Below are positions 1 to 8,937 of a stretch of 64,000 nucleotides of DNA, in pieces (position 1 is the first letter of the stretch; every line of letters starts with the position of its first letter). The DNA comes from Amycolatopsis coloradensis (GTDB lineage Bacteria; Actinomycetota; Actinomycetes; Mycobacteriales; Pseudonocardiaceae), in the NCBI RefSeq assembly GCF_001953865.1, contig NZ_MQUQ01000004.1, forward strand, positions 341,009 to 405,008, given 5' to 3'. The position numbers were made by a program, and so were the translations under genes. The notes under the pieces are model-generated. The model did no database searches, was not told the origin of the DNA, and saw only the letters and a list, made by a program, of their open reading frames with translations.

Positions 1-375
1 GGCGAAGCCACCCAGACCGTGCCCTTCGCGCTCGACGGCGTCACGTACGAGATCGACCTCTCCGACGACAACGCCGGCGCCCTGCGCGAAGAGCTCGAGC
101 GCTTCATCGACGCCAGCAGGCGAGTCGGCGGACGCAAGGTGAAGGTCGCAACCGGACAGTCCACCGTGGCCGGTGGTACGGCCAAGCCCACCGATCGTGA
201 GCGCAACCAGCAGGTCCGCGCCTGGGCGTCGGCGAACGGCTACGCGATCGCCGAGCGCGGTCGCATTCCCAACGAGATCTACGAAGCGTTCGACAACGCC
301 GAGTCGGCCCCCGCCGAACCGGTCGCCGAAGAAGCACCCGCCAAGCGCAAGCGCGCACCGCGGAAGAAGTCCTGA
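1..375 (+). CDS. lsr2: Lsr2 nucleoid-associated protein, 5' end missing
   Basis: C-terminal about 124 codons of Lsr2, the actinobacterial H-NS-like DNA-bridging silencer. The frame is open from base 1, so the true start lies to the left; the family normally has some 15 more residues here. Visible are the dimerisation part ending in PFALDGVTYEIDL, a long helix, and the C-terminal DNA-binding domain with a WASANGY segment followed by a GRIP motif (residues RGRIPNEI), the AT-hook-like RGR that enters the AT-rich minor groove. A lysine/arginine-rich tail closes the protein. A strong hairpin follows. Lsr2 commonly silences acquired and biosynthetic DNA, so its position next to a large cluster is notable, but no regulatory link can be read from sequence. 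Confidence 0.93.
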   Translation, partial: GEATQTVPFALDGVTYEIDLSDDNAGALREELERFIDASRRVGGRKVKVATGQSTVAGGTAKPTDRERNQQVRAWASANGYAIAERGRIPNEIYEAFDNAESAPAEPVAEEAPAKRKRAPRKKS

Positions 376-388
376 ACCACCCCGGATC

Positions 389-426
389 GCGCCCTTGACG
401 TCCCTTTCCCGGGACGTCAAGGGCGC
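389..426 (+). terminator. Hairpin terminator after lsr2
   Basis: Perfect 16-bp inverted repeat (389-404 against 411-426) with a 6-nt loop, starting 14 bp after the lsr2 stop codon. No long T-run follows, which is usual for high-GC actinomycetes. Confidence 0.8.
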
Positions 427-504
427 GTCACCCTAAGCGGCCCTTATCTCCGCACCGTGTTCTTGGGACCCTTGTCTTCGGTGAGCCGGGGAGAGGAAGC
501 GGCG

Positions 505-1040
505 ATGACGGAGGGGCGGGGTTCACGGCATCCTTCGATCGTGGTGGCCGACGTCGAGGGATTCGGGCGGTGCACGACGGTCTCTACGAGGTCATGGAGT
601 CGGCCGGGATCACCTGTGCCGAGTGTTACCGGGAGGACCGCGGGGACGCGGTGTTCGCGCTGGTGCCGGGCGAGGCGAACAAGGCGAGGTTCGTGGAAGC
701 GGCGCTCGTGACCCGTCTTAGCGTGCACAACGACACCCGCGACCCGGCGACAGGTACCGGTCGAGGCCGAATAAACCGCCACGACCGGATGGGTCACCCT
801 GCCGACCCCGGCCGGTACGACGAGCGACCGCGGTCGGTGGTGATCACCGCCGTCGGCGCGGGCAGGATGGGCAAGACCACCCTCGCGCTGCACTGGGCCC
901 ACCGGATCCAGCACCGATTCCCCGGCGAAGCCCTCAGCGGATTCCACCGCGCACTGGGAGTCGCGGCCCGCGCGATCGCCGCCGACATCCGACGCTCAGG
1001 CGGCGCTGCTGCGCTCGATGTTCGCGGGCAAACCGGGCCT
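505..1040 (+). pseudogene. Decayed AfsR/NB-ARC-type regulator (frameshifts and deletions)
   Basis: Three collinear fragments in different frames read like the start of a cyclase-homology/NB-ARC regulator. An ATG at 505 behind a GAGAGGAAG ribosome site gives SIVVADVEGFG; the frame then shifts and continues from about 570 with an AGITCAECYREDRGDAVF-type stretch. At 835-990 a P-loop region (VGAGRMGKTTLALHWAH) is followed by a HRALGV segment. The reading frame shifts again at about 990, where DAQAALLRSMFAGKPG continues the NB-ARC order. The intervening conserved parts are missing, and everything downstream (sensor regions, TPRs) is gone. The remnant runs up to the convergent S41 gene. I infer a dead gene; sequencing error would explain one shift but not the missing segments. 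Confidence 0.65.
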
Positions 1041-1043
1041 GCC

Positions 1044-2000
1044 TCAAGCGCAGGCCGGATCTCGGGCGAGCCAGGCGGTCGCGGCGGCGACCTGATCACC
1101 GGTCCGCTCGTCCGGTGCGATCGACTTTCCGTAGCGGCGCCCGGTCCGGTCCGCCATGGTCGCGGTGGTGACGATGAGCAGCGCGCCGTCGGAGAGTTCG
1201 AAGCTCTCGTTCGCTGTGGAGAATCCCGCGGTGGGCTGACCGAAGGTGCGCACTCGGTCCAGGCCGAGGAACGACACCAGGGTCGCTTCTCCTGAGCTGA
1301 TCGTGTCCTGGGAGACGAGGATGGCGACCGGGGGCGACGGCGTCTTCAGGCGCACCGGGTTCGTTCCCATGGTCCGCTCGCCTTGCAGGACGTGATCGCC
1401 GCGGACCGACCAAGCGATGCGGCTGCCGTCCGGTCCGACGAAGGAACCGGCACGGCCGTCGCCCAGTAGTGGCGCGAGGACCGTGACCATCGGCCACATG
1501 TTCCCGCCGGTGTTCGTGCCCAGGTCGATCAACCAGCCGCACGGTGCCGCCGCGTCCAGTCGCTTGATTACGTCCTGTCCGGCGGATACGTAACGTTCTG
1601 CCGCGGTTTGATCCGCCTGGAAGCCTGGGATCGTCAGCCGGGCGAACCGGCCGTCCAGCAGATCACCCCGTGGCACCGCCGTGCCGGCCGGAAACGCCGC
1701 CGATGCGACCGCCGGTTCCAGCAGAGTGGTGTGGCGATTACCGATGGTGGAGATCGCGCCGCGGATCGCGCGGTGGGTATCCGCCGGCACTCGCGCGTCC
1801 CGCGCCCTGGCGAAGGCCTCGACGCGTACCTTCGGCCAATTCACGGTGAACCTGTCGAGTGCTTTGCCTTCCAGGAGATCCAACGCGTGCTCGAGGTAGC
1901 CACGGGCGGCCGGCGACATCGATGAATCCGGGACTGTCCTGTCGCCACCGGCGCACAACATCAAAACCGCTCCGAGGAGAATCCCCGCCAGTCTTCGCAT
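1044..2000 (-). CDS. Secreted S41-family (tail-specific) peptidase-like protein
   Basis: A 318-residue protein starting MRRLAGILLGAVLM, a short positively charged signal sequence with a possible weak lipobox at LMLC. The C-terminal half has the S41 crotonase-like fold order: a segment LIDLGTNTGGN (oxyanion-hole strand), then VAILVSQDTISSGEATLVSF, where the serine of SSGEA is the expected nucleophile. It ends with a long helix containing DERTGDQVAAATAWL. The usual PDZ domain is not obvious, as in short S41 members. I chose the start at 2000 because it places the signal sequence at the N terminus; an earlier in-frame ATG at 2036 is possible. The substrate is unknown. It is probably unrelated to the clusters. 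Confidence 0.7.
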   Translation of the reverse strand: MRRLAGILLGAVLMLCAGGDRTVPDSSMSPAARGYLEHALDLLEGKALDRFTVNWPKVRVEAFARARDARVPADTHRAIRGAISTIGNRHTTLLEPAVASAAFPAGTAVPRGDLLDGRFARLTIPGFQADQTAAERYVSAGQDVIKRLDAAAPCGWLIDLGTNTGGNMWPMVTVLAPLLGDGRAGSFVGPDGSRIAWSVRGDHVLQGERTMGTNPVRLKTPSPPVAILVSQDTISSGEATLVSFLGLDRVRTFGQPTAGFSTANESFELSDGALLIVTTATMADRTGRRYGKSIAPDERTGDQVAAATAWLARDPACA

Positions 2001-2107
2001 CAGTCCAGTGTCCCCAGGCCTGTATCCGTGTGTCATCGACGCACGGATGCGGAGAGCCGCGGCGGGCGAACCGACAGCCTGCCCACCGCGGAGCATCAGC
2101 CGTGCGC

Positions 2108-2551
2108 TCAGTAGATCCGGAATGACGTCCCTGTCACCAGCGATCCGTTGAACGTCACCGTGGTGTTGGGACCGAAGGACCGCGCCGCACAAGCCTGGAC
2201 CCAGCACGCCCGCGCGGTGTACCTGCCGGTGTACCAACTGCTCCGATAAGGCCAAGACCCGCTGAACGTCCCGGGCGTGCCGAAGAATCCCTGGTGGGCG
2301 TAGGGAGTCCGGCCCGCGTGGTAGCACCCTTCACCCGAGTTGCAGTAGTTGTGGTTGGAGATGTTCGTCCCGAACTCCCCCAGGGGTTCGGCGGAAAGCA
2401 CCTGCCCGGTCGCGGCGTCCAGCGTCACGTGCTTCGGGACGTCGGATGACAGGTTCACCTCCGTAGCGCCTGCCTGCCCCGCGCCGGGAAGAACGACCGC
2501 CGCGAGCAGCAGCGCGAAGACAGTGAAGCAAGATCGGAATAATCGACGCAT
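2108..2551 (-). CDS. Small secreted four-cysteine protein, function unknown
   Basis: A 147-residue protein with a clear Sec signal peptide (MRRLFRSC, hydrophobic core, cleavage probably after GQAGA around residue 29). The mature part is rich in Gly, Ser, Thr and aromatic residues and has four cysteines in two close pairs (NYCNSGEGCY and ARACWVQACAA), which suggests two disulfides and an extracellular role. A GGAGGT ribosome site sits just ahead of the ATG. The gene lies upstream of, and in the same direction as, the S41 peptidase with a 107-bp gap, so co-transcription is possible. I do not recognise the family. A secreted substrate or partner of the peptidase is conceivable but not shown. Confidence 0.6.
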   Translation of the reverse strand: MRRLFRSCFTVFALLLAAVVLPGAGQAGATEVNLSSDVPKHVTLDAATGQVLSAEPLGEFGTNISNHNYCNSGEGCYHAGRTPYAHQGFFGTPGTFSGSWPYRSSWYTGRYTARACWVQACAARSFGPNTTVTFNGSLVTGTSFRIY

Positions 2552-3060
2552 TGCGCGTACCTCCGTATCGCTTGTGTCGTGTACTTCTGATGTTGTTCAC
2601 GCGAGCGCCGAGGCCGGATATTCGGCACTTCCGGCCCCGCGCACGATCCCCAGATCGACCCCAGTCCGGCGACGATACCATGCTGCTTTCCTTGCTCCAT
2701 AGCGCCGATTGACTGCTCGCTCGCCCCTTACAAAGAGGTGACCATTGCCGGAAGTGCGATTTCCTTCCGATAATCTCGGCTCGGTTCCGAATCTTGTTGT
2801 AGCGTGAAAGCCATACTGCAGAAAGGATTCGTTCCACCCAGGAGCAGCGCCTCCGGAAAAGGGCCGTCCGCCACCGTTGTCGCGGGCCTGACGACTCGGT
2901 GCTCAAGGTGTACCCGGTTCCGCTGGATCGGGCATCCCGGCGACCCAGAGCGCCGCCAAACCTCCGATCCCGCTATCGGCATGGCGGCCGTCGCGGCCCA
3001 TCCACCACACTGGACGTCATGTCCTCTTCGGACTTTCCCGGCGGCAGCCAGATTTGAGCG
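2552..3060. other. Intergenic, no gene recognised
   Basis: AT content is somewhat higher than in the neighbours. Short open frames on both strands show no family features or ribosome sites I would trust. The first 60 bases next to 2551 should hold the promoter of the secreted protein gene. Confidence 0.4.
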
Positions 3061-3395
3061 TCAGCGACCGCGTTCGAGCAAGAACAACCGGCACTCGTCG
3101 TTGGCCAACCGCGCGTGCCGAGGAGCCTTGATAATCCACTGTAGACCGTCCACTGTGAACTCCGGGACCTGATGGACCCTGTCGCGGCGGGCGAGGCTTC
3201 TCCCGCACTACGCCCTGCAAGAGGTCTCGCGCCTCGCGAAGCAACGCCAGTTCCGCGAGGCTTCCATCGCCGCCGTGCTCCCGCGCCCAGCGCCTGCCTT
3301 CCGCCGGGTCGCCGAGCACGTCGTGTTCTTCGCGATTGATCAGGCCCAGCAGCCGCCACCTCCCTCCCTCGTGACCCCACCACACGCACCGGTCG
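3061..3395 (-). pseudogene. Broken ABATE/CGNR-type regulator remnant
   Basis: Read leftwards, one frame gives LGLINREEHDVLGDP then LAELALLREARDLLQGVVRE, the pattern of the N-terminal ABATE half of CGNR zinc-finger regulators. After a frame change near 3180 the sequence continues as FTVDGLQWIIKAPRHARLA and NDECRLFLLERGR, which matches the region just before the CGNR zinc finger. A stop codon at 3061-3063 cuts the protein before the zinc finger itself. I infer an inactivated and truncated gene. Confidence is limited because this family has short, weakly conserved motifs. Confidence 0.4.
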
Positions 3396-3396
3396 T

Positions 3397-3449
3397 GTCG
3401 CGAAAGCCACTTTCGGGACATCAGAGGTCCCGAAAGTGGCTTTCGCGAC
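3397..3449. repeat. Palindromic intergenic repeat, copy 1
   Basis: Perfect 22-bp inverted repeat (3397-3418 against 3428-3449) with a 9-nt loop, built on the core GAAAGCCACTTTC. The same element recurs at 56246-56298, so this is a dispersed repeat family that may act as a bidirectional terminator. Confidence 0.8.
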
Positions 3450-3595
3450 AACCAGATGAACACCCGGGCGATCGCGTGGGACGCCACCTCACTCAGAAGG
3501 GTTAGGTATGTACTCGGTGCACCACCGGACCGCCCTCGTCGGCGGCCACGAGTTCCCCGGGCGAGTGCCGAGCCGAGTGAGCGCCGCGTGACTCC

Positions 3596-4477
3596 TCACA
3601 GCCGTTCAGCTTGAGTGTCCTTTGTGGACTCGTAGAACCGGCGCACCGCGGCCAGCTCGGCCGGGGTCAGCTCGACGTCCAGCGCGCGCAGGGTGTCGGC
3701 GAGCCGGTCGGCGGTGATCTCGGTGGTCTCGACACGGCCATCGGCGTACTCGGTGACGAGCCTGCGTCCGACGAACTTCCGCCCCACCCCCTCGGCCAGC
3801 CGCATCACCACGAGCTGGCCGGTGAACGGGGAGCGAGGGTGGGTGGAGGTGTAATGGTGGAACACCTCGTAGTCGACCTGCCTGGCGGGCAGGCCCAAGG
3901 TGGCGTGCAGGGTTTCCCAGCCGTCGGCGGCGCGTTTCTCGAACAGCCACTGACCGTTGTCCCGGCGGATCCGGTGCCGCCAGCCCGCCTGGTCCACCTC
4001 GGCGCCGTCGAGTAGCGGGGTCGGGTGCAGCACCCAGGCACCGAAGCCGACGTCCGCAAGGTACTCGACGCCGTCGACGGGCACCACCATCAGCATGTGG
4101 GTGTACGAACCACTCGCCCGGTCCGGTCGCACCCTGGCGAAGCTGCGCCGCACGGTGAACCCGAGGTCCTCCAGCGCGGCGGCGAACAGCAGGCCGTGCT
4201 CGTAGCAGTAGCCGCCGCGGTTCCGGTGGACCAGCTTGTCCATGATGGCCGTCAGTTCGACGCCGCGGTGCCGTCGCAGCACCACGTCGACGTTCTCGAA
4301 CGGGATGGCCCGCACATGCGCGGCGTGCAGCGAGCGCAGCGTCTCCGCGGACGGCTCGACCCGCGGGTGGCCGATCCGCCCCAGATAGGCGTCCAGATCG
4401 AAGGCCGTGGTGTCGAAGCGGGCCACCGGGTCAGTGACCGGAAACCAGTCTTCGACTACGGCGTCACGCGCGCTCAT
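3596..4477 (-). CDS. Arylamine N-acetyltransferase (NAT) family acyltransferase
   Basis: A 293-residue cytoplasmic enzyme of the arylamine N-acetyltransferase family, which moves an acyl group from CoA to an amine. The Cys-His-Asp triad is intact: Cys91 in RGGYCYEHG, His127 in SYTHMLM, Asp142 in YLADVGFGA. The conserved RAIPFENVDV stretch is at 57-66. Length is typical. It is the last gene of the cyclitol operon, and its ATG overlaps the hydrolase stop by 4 bp. Cetoniacytone clusters carry an acyltransferase (CetD); I infer that this protein N-acylates the amino-cyclitol. The donor acyl group cannot be read from sequence. Confidence 0.88.
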   Translation of the reverse strand: MSARDAVVEDWFPVTDPVARFDTTAFDLDAYLGRIGHPRVEPSAETLRSLHAAHVRAIPFENVDVVLRRHRGVELTAIMDKLVHRNRGGYCYEHGLLFAAALEDLGFTVRRSFARVRPDRASGSYTHMLMVVPVDGVEYLADVGFGAWVLHPTPLLDGAEVDQAGWRHRIRRDNGQWLFEKRAADGWETLHATLGLPARQVDYEVFHHYTSTHPRSPFTGQLVVMRLAEGVGRKFVGRRLVTEYADGRVETTEITADRLADTLRALDVELTPAELAAVRRFYESTKDTQAERL

Positions 4478-6177
4478 GAAGACACGGGAAGGGTCAGGTG
4501 TGAGGCGCGGACGCTGTCGTGGAAGACGGTTTGGGCCGCCGGACGGCCTTCGAACGCGCCCGCCTCGGACGGCTTGGTGCCGGTGTTGGGGTTGACGTCG
4601 TAGAGAGGGAAGCTGCTGCCGGCGATTTCGAGACGGAGCCGGTGACCGGGCGCCACCAGCGCGGCGGTCGAACCCACCTTGATCCGGTAGGTGTGCACCT
4701 CGTCCGCCTTGACCGGCCCGTCCGGGCTGAACCGGGCGCGCAGTGCGCCGTCGCACAGATTCACGGCCGTGCCGTCGGGGAAGACGTCCACCAGTTTGAC
4801 CATCCAGTCCGCGTCCGGGGTGTCGATGGCCGCGTACAACGTCAGCCAGACGGTGCCGATCACCTCGAAGGGCTCGGTCACCGGAGCCGTGGTGTACACC
4901 AGGACGTCGTTGCGGGCCTCGACCGGCCGCTGATCGGCGGGCCCCACCGGGACGATCGACGCGTCGGCCGACGCGCGCCCGCCGAGGCTGGGCACCGGAA
5001 TGGCCGGAATCGACACGAACACGTCCGGCTGTTCGTCACCGGGGTTGTGCCGGTCGAGCACACCGTCCCCGGACACCGAATTCGCGCCGTGCCCGCGGTT
5101 CGCGCCGGAATGCAGGAACCATCGCTGCTCCCGGGTACCCGGCGGTGGCCACGCGGCCGCCTCCCGCCACCGGTTGGCCCCCATCACGAACAGCTTGACC
5201 GGCGGGCTGTCCGGTTCGCCGTCCCGGCCGGAGAGCCAGTGCTCGAACCACTCCAGCTGGGCGAGGTCCATGGTGTTGTGCGCCTCTTCGCCGAAGTCGA
5301 ACCGGCCGATGTTCGCGGACCACGGCACATGCGCCCATGGCCCGATGACCAGCCGTTGTACCGCGCCGCCCTGCTCGGCCAATCGCGCGTAGTTCTCCAG
5401 CGTGCCTTCGACGAAGGTGTCGTACCAGCCACCGAAGTGCAGTTGCGGCACGGTCATCCGGTCGTAGCGCGCACGCACCGACACCGCTTGCCAGTACTCG
5501 TCCCAGGTGTCGTGCTCCAGCCAGTCGAAGAAGTAGCCGATGCCCGCCTTGCGCAGCTCCTCGAACTCCGCGAGCGGCCGCCGTCCGAACGCACCCGGCA
5601 GTTCGCCCGCGGCCTTGGCGACGGCCAGTGCGTCCGCGTGCCTGCCGTCGCGCACCGCGTCCTGGGCACCGAGCATCTGCAAGGTCCACGACAACACGAA
5701 GGCGAGGTTCAGCGCACCTCCGGTGTAGGTCCAGCCCTCGTGGAAGTCACTGGAGGTGAACCCCGGTGCCGTGCACACCAGTCCGTCCGGCCGTTCGGCC
5801 GCGGCCAGGAGCTGCGTCGCACCGGCGTACGAGAAACCGTACGTCGCGACCTGTCCGGTCCCGCCGGCGAGCCGGGCCGCCCAGCGAACCGTGTCCGCGC
5901 CGTCCGCCGCCTCATGCCGGAACGGATCGAACACGCCCGCCGAGCCGAACCGGCCCCTGGTGTCCTGGACGACGACGATGTACCCGCGTCTGGCATACCA
6001 GGAAGGATGCCGGTACACGACGGTCTGCGCGACCTCCTTGCCATACGGCGTCCGCTGCACCAGCACGGGATACGGACCACCGTGCCGCGGGCGGTGGACA
6101 TCCGCCCGCAGCACGGTGCCGTCCCGCATGGGAACGGCGACGTCACGCTCCACCACGACGTCGGCGGTGGCCTTCAC
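4474..6177 (-). CDS. CocE/NonD family alpha/beta hydrolase
   Basis: A 567-residue protein of the cocaine-esterase/X-Pro-dipeptidyl-peptidase family. These enzymes hydrolyse, or sometimes transfer, acyl esters. The nucleophile elbow is Ser116 in ATYGFSYAGA, following the conserved QRTPYGK and QDTRGRFGSAG segments. The C-terminal third has the jelly-roll X-Pro-DAP domain, with VWLTLYAAIDTPDADW and a GHRLRLEIAGSSFP signature. The start is a GTG that overlaps the upstream FAD-oxidase stop by 4 bp, showing coupled translation. In the operon it could remove an acyl or ester protecting group, or act with the neighbouring acetyltransferase; neither role is proven. There is no signal peptide. Confidence 0.85.
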   Translation of the reverse strand: MKATADVVVERDVAVPMRDGTVLRADVHRPRHGGPYPVLVQRTPYGKEVAQTVVYRHPSWYARRGYIVVVQDTRGRFGSAGVFDPFRHEAADGADTVRWAARLAGGTGQVATYGFSYAGATQLLAAAERPDGLVCTAPGFTSSDFHEGWTYTGGALNLAFVLSWTLQMLGAQDAVRDGRHADALAVAKAAGELPGAFGRRPLAEFEELRKAGIGYFFDWLEHDTWDEYWQAVSVRARYDRMTVPQLHFGGWYDTFVEGTLENYARLAEQGGAVQRLVIGPWAHVPWSANIGRFDFGEEAHNTMDLAQLEWFEHWLSGRDGEPDSPPVKLFVMGANRWREAAAWPPPGTREQRWFLHSGANRGHGANSVSGDGVLDRHNPGDEQPDVFVSIPAIPVPSLGGRASADASIVPVGPADQRPVEARNDVLVYTTAPVTEPFEVIGTVWLTLYAAIDTPDADWMVKLVDVFPDGTAVNLCDGALRARFSPDGPVKADEVHTYRIKVGSTAALVAPGHRLRLEIAGSSFPLYDVNPNTGTKPSEAGAFEGRPAAQTVFHDSVRASHLTLPVSS

Positions 6178-7838
6178 GGCAGCCGGACCGACTGGCTGTG
6201 CCGAAACACGTTACGAGGGTCGTATGCCGCCTTCGCGGCCTGCAACCGGCGGTAGTTGTCCGTGTAGTACAACGTGTGCCACGGGACGCCGGACCGGTTG
6301 TACGCCGGGTCGTTCAGATCGATGTCGGGATAGTTGAGGTAGCAGCCGTCGGTGACCGCGTCGGGAACCGGGACGCCACCGGTCGCGCCATAGGACTCGT
6401 AGTAGAAGTCCCTCAGCCAGCCGATGTTCGCGGCGTCGTCGGCCTTCTCGTTCCAGTAGGACAGGTACAGGACCTTGAACGCCGAGTCGCGGTGCGCGAA
6501 CGCGGTGTCGCTCCGGCCGACCGAGTTGATCTTGCCGCCGTAGCTGCTGACCATGAGCTGCGCCCGGGGGTTGTGGAAGTCCGTGCGAGTCAGGTGCTTG
6601 TACCACACCGCGATCTGCTGATCGGTGTACCGAGCACGGTTGAAGGCCGACTTGAAGTCGCCGCGTAACGTCGGGTCGGCGAGGATCGGGTTGGCCGCGC
6701 CGAGGTACTTGGTCGCCTGCAGCCACGGCAGGCGTTGCGGCACCTCGAATTCCGGTGCGGGAGCGAACTCGCCCATCGCGTTGGTCAACGGGCCGTGCCG
6801 CAGGGTCACCCCGCGGGTCACGTCGGCGAGGAAGTCCGCGTACAGCTTCTCGGGGTTCTTCGCGTTACCGGACACCTGCGTCAGCAGCCCGACCTGACCG
6901 TTGGACCGGTGATTGAGGTTGAGGTAGCTGAACAGGGCGCTTTCCGGTTTTCCCGGCGCCGCATGCCGCACGTGCCAATCGCCGAAGTTGGCGGCGATGG
7001 TGGTAAAGTCCTTTTGCGTCAACGTTTCCCACGGCCACGAGATCGCCGCGAGCAGCACTTCGGCCGGCGGGCGGGGCAGCAGCCCTGCCGGGTCGGTGCC
7101 GGTCGCGTCCTTGGTCCGGAACCAATACCGGGTGACCACGCCGAAGTTTCCGCCGCCGCCACCGGTGTTCGCCCACCACAGCTCCCGGTTCACGTCCCCG
7201 GCGTCCGAGGTCGCGATCACCGCGCGCGCCTTGCCGTTGGCGTCGACCCGGACGACTTCGACGGCATAGAGGTGGTCGACGCTCAAGCCGAGTTCCCGGC
7301 ACAGGACGCCCCATCCGCCGCCACTGATGTGCCCGCCGACGCCGACCGTGGCGCACTGGCCCGCCGGGATGGTCACGCCCCAGATCCGGTACAGCTTCTC
7401 GTAAACGTCCAGCAGGGTCGCGCCTCCGCCGACCGAGAACGCGCGCATCGCGGGGTCGAACGCGACCTGGTCGAGTTCGGACAGGTTGATCACCACCTGG
7501 ACGTCCGAGTTGAACACGAAGTCCTCGTAGCAATGCCCGCCGCCCTGCACGGTCAGCCGCTTCCCCTGGTCGACCGCGAGCTGCACGGCGGCGACCACGT
7601 CCGCGGTCGAGCGGGCCACGTGCACTCTCTCGGGGGTGCCGACCCACCGCTGGTTCGTGCCCCGGATCAAGTCCTGATATCTCGAATCGGCCGGCCGGAC
7701 CACCACGGAGCCGGTCTGCCGGTCTACCGGGGCATCGGTGGCCGCGGTCGCGATCTGTGGCAACCCGACGGCCACCGCCGCCGCGCCGGTACCGACCAGG
7801 AAACTGCGCCGGTTGTGTCCGCTGTGCTTGTCGGTCAT
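6174..7838 (-). CDS. Tat-exported bicovalent FAD oxidase, BBE-like
   Basis: A 554-residue oxidase of the berberine-bridge-enzyme class. It begins with a twin-arginine signal (NRRSFLVGTGAA at 9-20), so it is probably exported folded. The PP-loop FAD domain shows both covalent attachment residues: His102 in QGGGHCYEDF and Cys162 in AGQCATVGVGGH, which indicates bicovalent flavin. The C-terminal BBE motif region (AYNRSGVPWHTLYY, then RNVFRHSQSV) is present. An AAGGAAG ribosome site precedes the ATG at 7838. The cetoniacytone cluster encodes an FAD-dependent dehydrogenase (CetF2) of comparable type. I infer oxidation of a cyclitol alcohol, possibly outside the membrane, which would be a late step. 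Confidence 0.88.
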   Translation of the reverse strand: MTDKHSGHNRRSFLVGTGAAAVAVGLPQIATAATDAPVDRQTGSVVVRPADSRYQDLIRGTNQRWVGTPERVHVARSTADVVAAVQLAVDQGKRLTVQGGGHCYEDFVFNSDVQVVINLSELDQVAFDPAMRAFSVGGGATLLDVYEKLYRIWGVTIPAGQCATVGVGGHISGGGWGVLCRELGLSVDHLYAVEVVRVDANGKARAVIATSDAGDVNRELWWANTGGGGGNFGVVTRYWFRTKDATGTDPAGLLPRPPAEVLLAAISWPWETLTQKDFTTIAANFGDWHVRHAAPGKPESALFSYLNLNHRSNGQVGLLTQVSGNAKNPEKLYADFLADVTRGVTLRHGPLTNAMGEFAPAPEFEVPQRLPWLQATKYLGAANPILADPTLRGDFKSAFNRARYTDQQIAVWYKHLTRTDFHNPRAQLMVSSYGGKINSVGRSDTAFAHRDSAFKVLYLSYWNEKADDAANIGWLRDFYYESYGATGGVPVPDAVTDGCYLNYPDIDLNDPAYNRSGVPWHTLYYTDNYRRLQAAKAAYDPRNVFRHSQSVRLP

Positions 7839-7885
7839 CGTACTGACTTCCTTTGTTCGCCGGAAAAGTGATCGTGAGGATGCTC

Positions 7886-8380
7886 CTATTTGGTCTTCGG
7901 CCCCTCCCACCCGAAACGCGGGGCGATCGCCACCGCCCGTTCGAACTGCTCGGGACCCCACTGCGGAATCGGCTGGTTCGGCACGGCCGGTTCACCCGAC
8001 TCCAGGAAGAACTTCTCGAATCCGGAAGGGGTGTAAGCGAAGATCGTGTGAGCGACGTGCACGCCGACGTTCTTGAAACAGTGCGGAGTGCCGTGGGGGA
8101 CGAAGACGTAATCCCCCGCCTTGCCGATGAACTTCTCGTCGTCGACCTGGAATTCCAGCTGGCCGGACAGAACGTAGAACGCCTCGTCCGACTCGGTGTG
8201 CACATGCAGTGGCGGGCCGTTTCCCGGTGGGATCGAGGATTCCAGGACCGACAGCCTCCCGTTGGTCGCTTCGCCGCTGACCTTGACGGTGTAGACGTTG
8301 CCGTCGAACCAGATCGTCTCCCCCTCCCCCGCCGGGACGAGCGTCTGCTGCACGGGGGAATCGTTCACTCGCTCGCTCAT
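7886..8380 (-). CDS. Cupin-domain protein, metal site intact
   Basis: A 164-residue single-domain cupin of the quercetin-dioxygenase-like type. The first cupin motif reads PPLHVHTESDEAFYVLSG, with two His and the acidic ligand. The second motif, YVFVPHGTPHCF, supplies the third His, so a 3-His/1-Glu metal site is likely. The start overlaps the upstream VOC gene by 4 bp. The downstream gap to the FAD oxidase is 47 bp and contains that gene's own ribosome site. This cupin is not obviously one of the A/B/C cupins upstream; it has a longer, helical C-terminal tail with PQWGPEQFERAVAIA. A role in ring oxidation or isomerisation is plausible but unproven. Confidence 0.82.
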   Translation of the reverse strand: MSERVNDSPVQQTLVPAGEGETIWFDGNVYTVKVSGEATNGRLSVLESSIPPGNGPPLHVHTESDEAFYVLSGQLEFQVDDEKFIGKAGDYVFVPHGTPHCFKNVGVHVAHTIFAYTPSGFEKFFLESGEPAVPNQPIPQWGPEQFERAVAIAPRFGWEGPKTK

Positions 8381-8937
8381 GACACTCCTCGGTAGGAGGA
8401 CCAGGGCACTTCCGGCGGATACAGCCGCACATCCGTCTGCCGCTCGTACGGCGTCCCCACGGGAAGGTTGATCAATTCCATCTGCATCCCCCACGGCGTC
8501 ACGAAGTACACCCAGCGGTCGCCTGCGATCGGGCCGTCGGTGATGGTCTCCGGGTCGCCGAGAACCCGGACGCCCGGCTGGGCACGCAAATACGCCGCGG
8601 CGGCGTCGACGTCCGTGACGTGGATGGCCAGATGGTGGCCACCCCAGTCACTGTTGCGGGGAAGCTGCCTCCGCTGGTCCGGTGCGGTGTACTCGAAAAG
8701 CTCCAGGTTGGTCACCGGTCCCAGCCGCAACATCGCGACCCTCGCGGTGGCCCTGGCGTCCACGGCGAGCTTCCGGGTCATCCAGTCACCCTCGCTGTCC
8801 TTCACCGGCCCCTGGATGTAAGCCAGCTCCGCGCCGATGACCTTGGTGAAGAACTCGACGGCCTGGTCAAGGTCGGGCACCGTGTAGGCGACGTGGTGCA
8901 CGCCGGTCGCCCCGGGGATGCCATGCCGCGCGGTCAC
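8377..8937 (-). CDS. VOC superfamily protein, candidate 2-epi-5-epi-valiolone epimerase
   Basis: A 186-residue protein of the vicinal oxygen chelate fold with two beta-alpha-beta-beta-beta modules. Metal ligands are visible: His in TGVHHVAYTV (residue 14 or 15), Glu in NLELFEY, His in WGGHHLAIHV and Glu in GMQMELINL. CetB of the cetoniacytone pathway is a VOC protein that epimerises 2-epi-5-epi-valiolone. This gene sits directly after the cyclase with a 4-bp overlap, so the same role is the best inference. A glyoxalase or resistance function is less likely given the operon. Length is normal for a two-module VOC enzyme. Confidence 0.8.
   Translation of the reverse strand: MTARHGIPGATGVHHVAYTVPDLDQAVEFFTKVIGAELAYIQGPVKDSEGDWMTRKLAVDARATARVAMLRLGPVTNLELFEYTAPDQRRQLPRNSDWGGHHLAIHVTDVDAAAAYLRAQPGVRVLGDPETITDGPIAGDRWVYFVTPWGMQMELINLPVGTPYERQTDVRLYPPEVPWSSYRGVS

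Noticed and set aside
2331..2906. Minus-strand frame overlapping the small secreted protein gene
   Set aside because: It has no family features and conflicts with a gene that has a signal peptide and a strong ribosome site.
8377..8937. Simple glyoxalase/bleomycin-resistance annotation
   Set aside because: Four-base overlap with the cyclase gene and the precedent of CetB make a cyclitol epimerase more likely, though the fold alone cannot decide.
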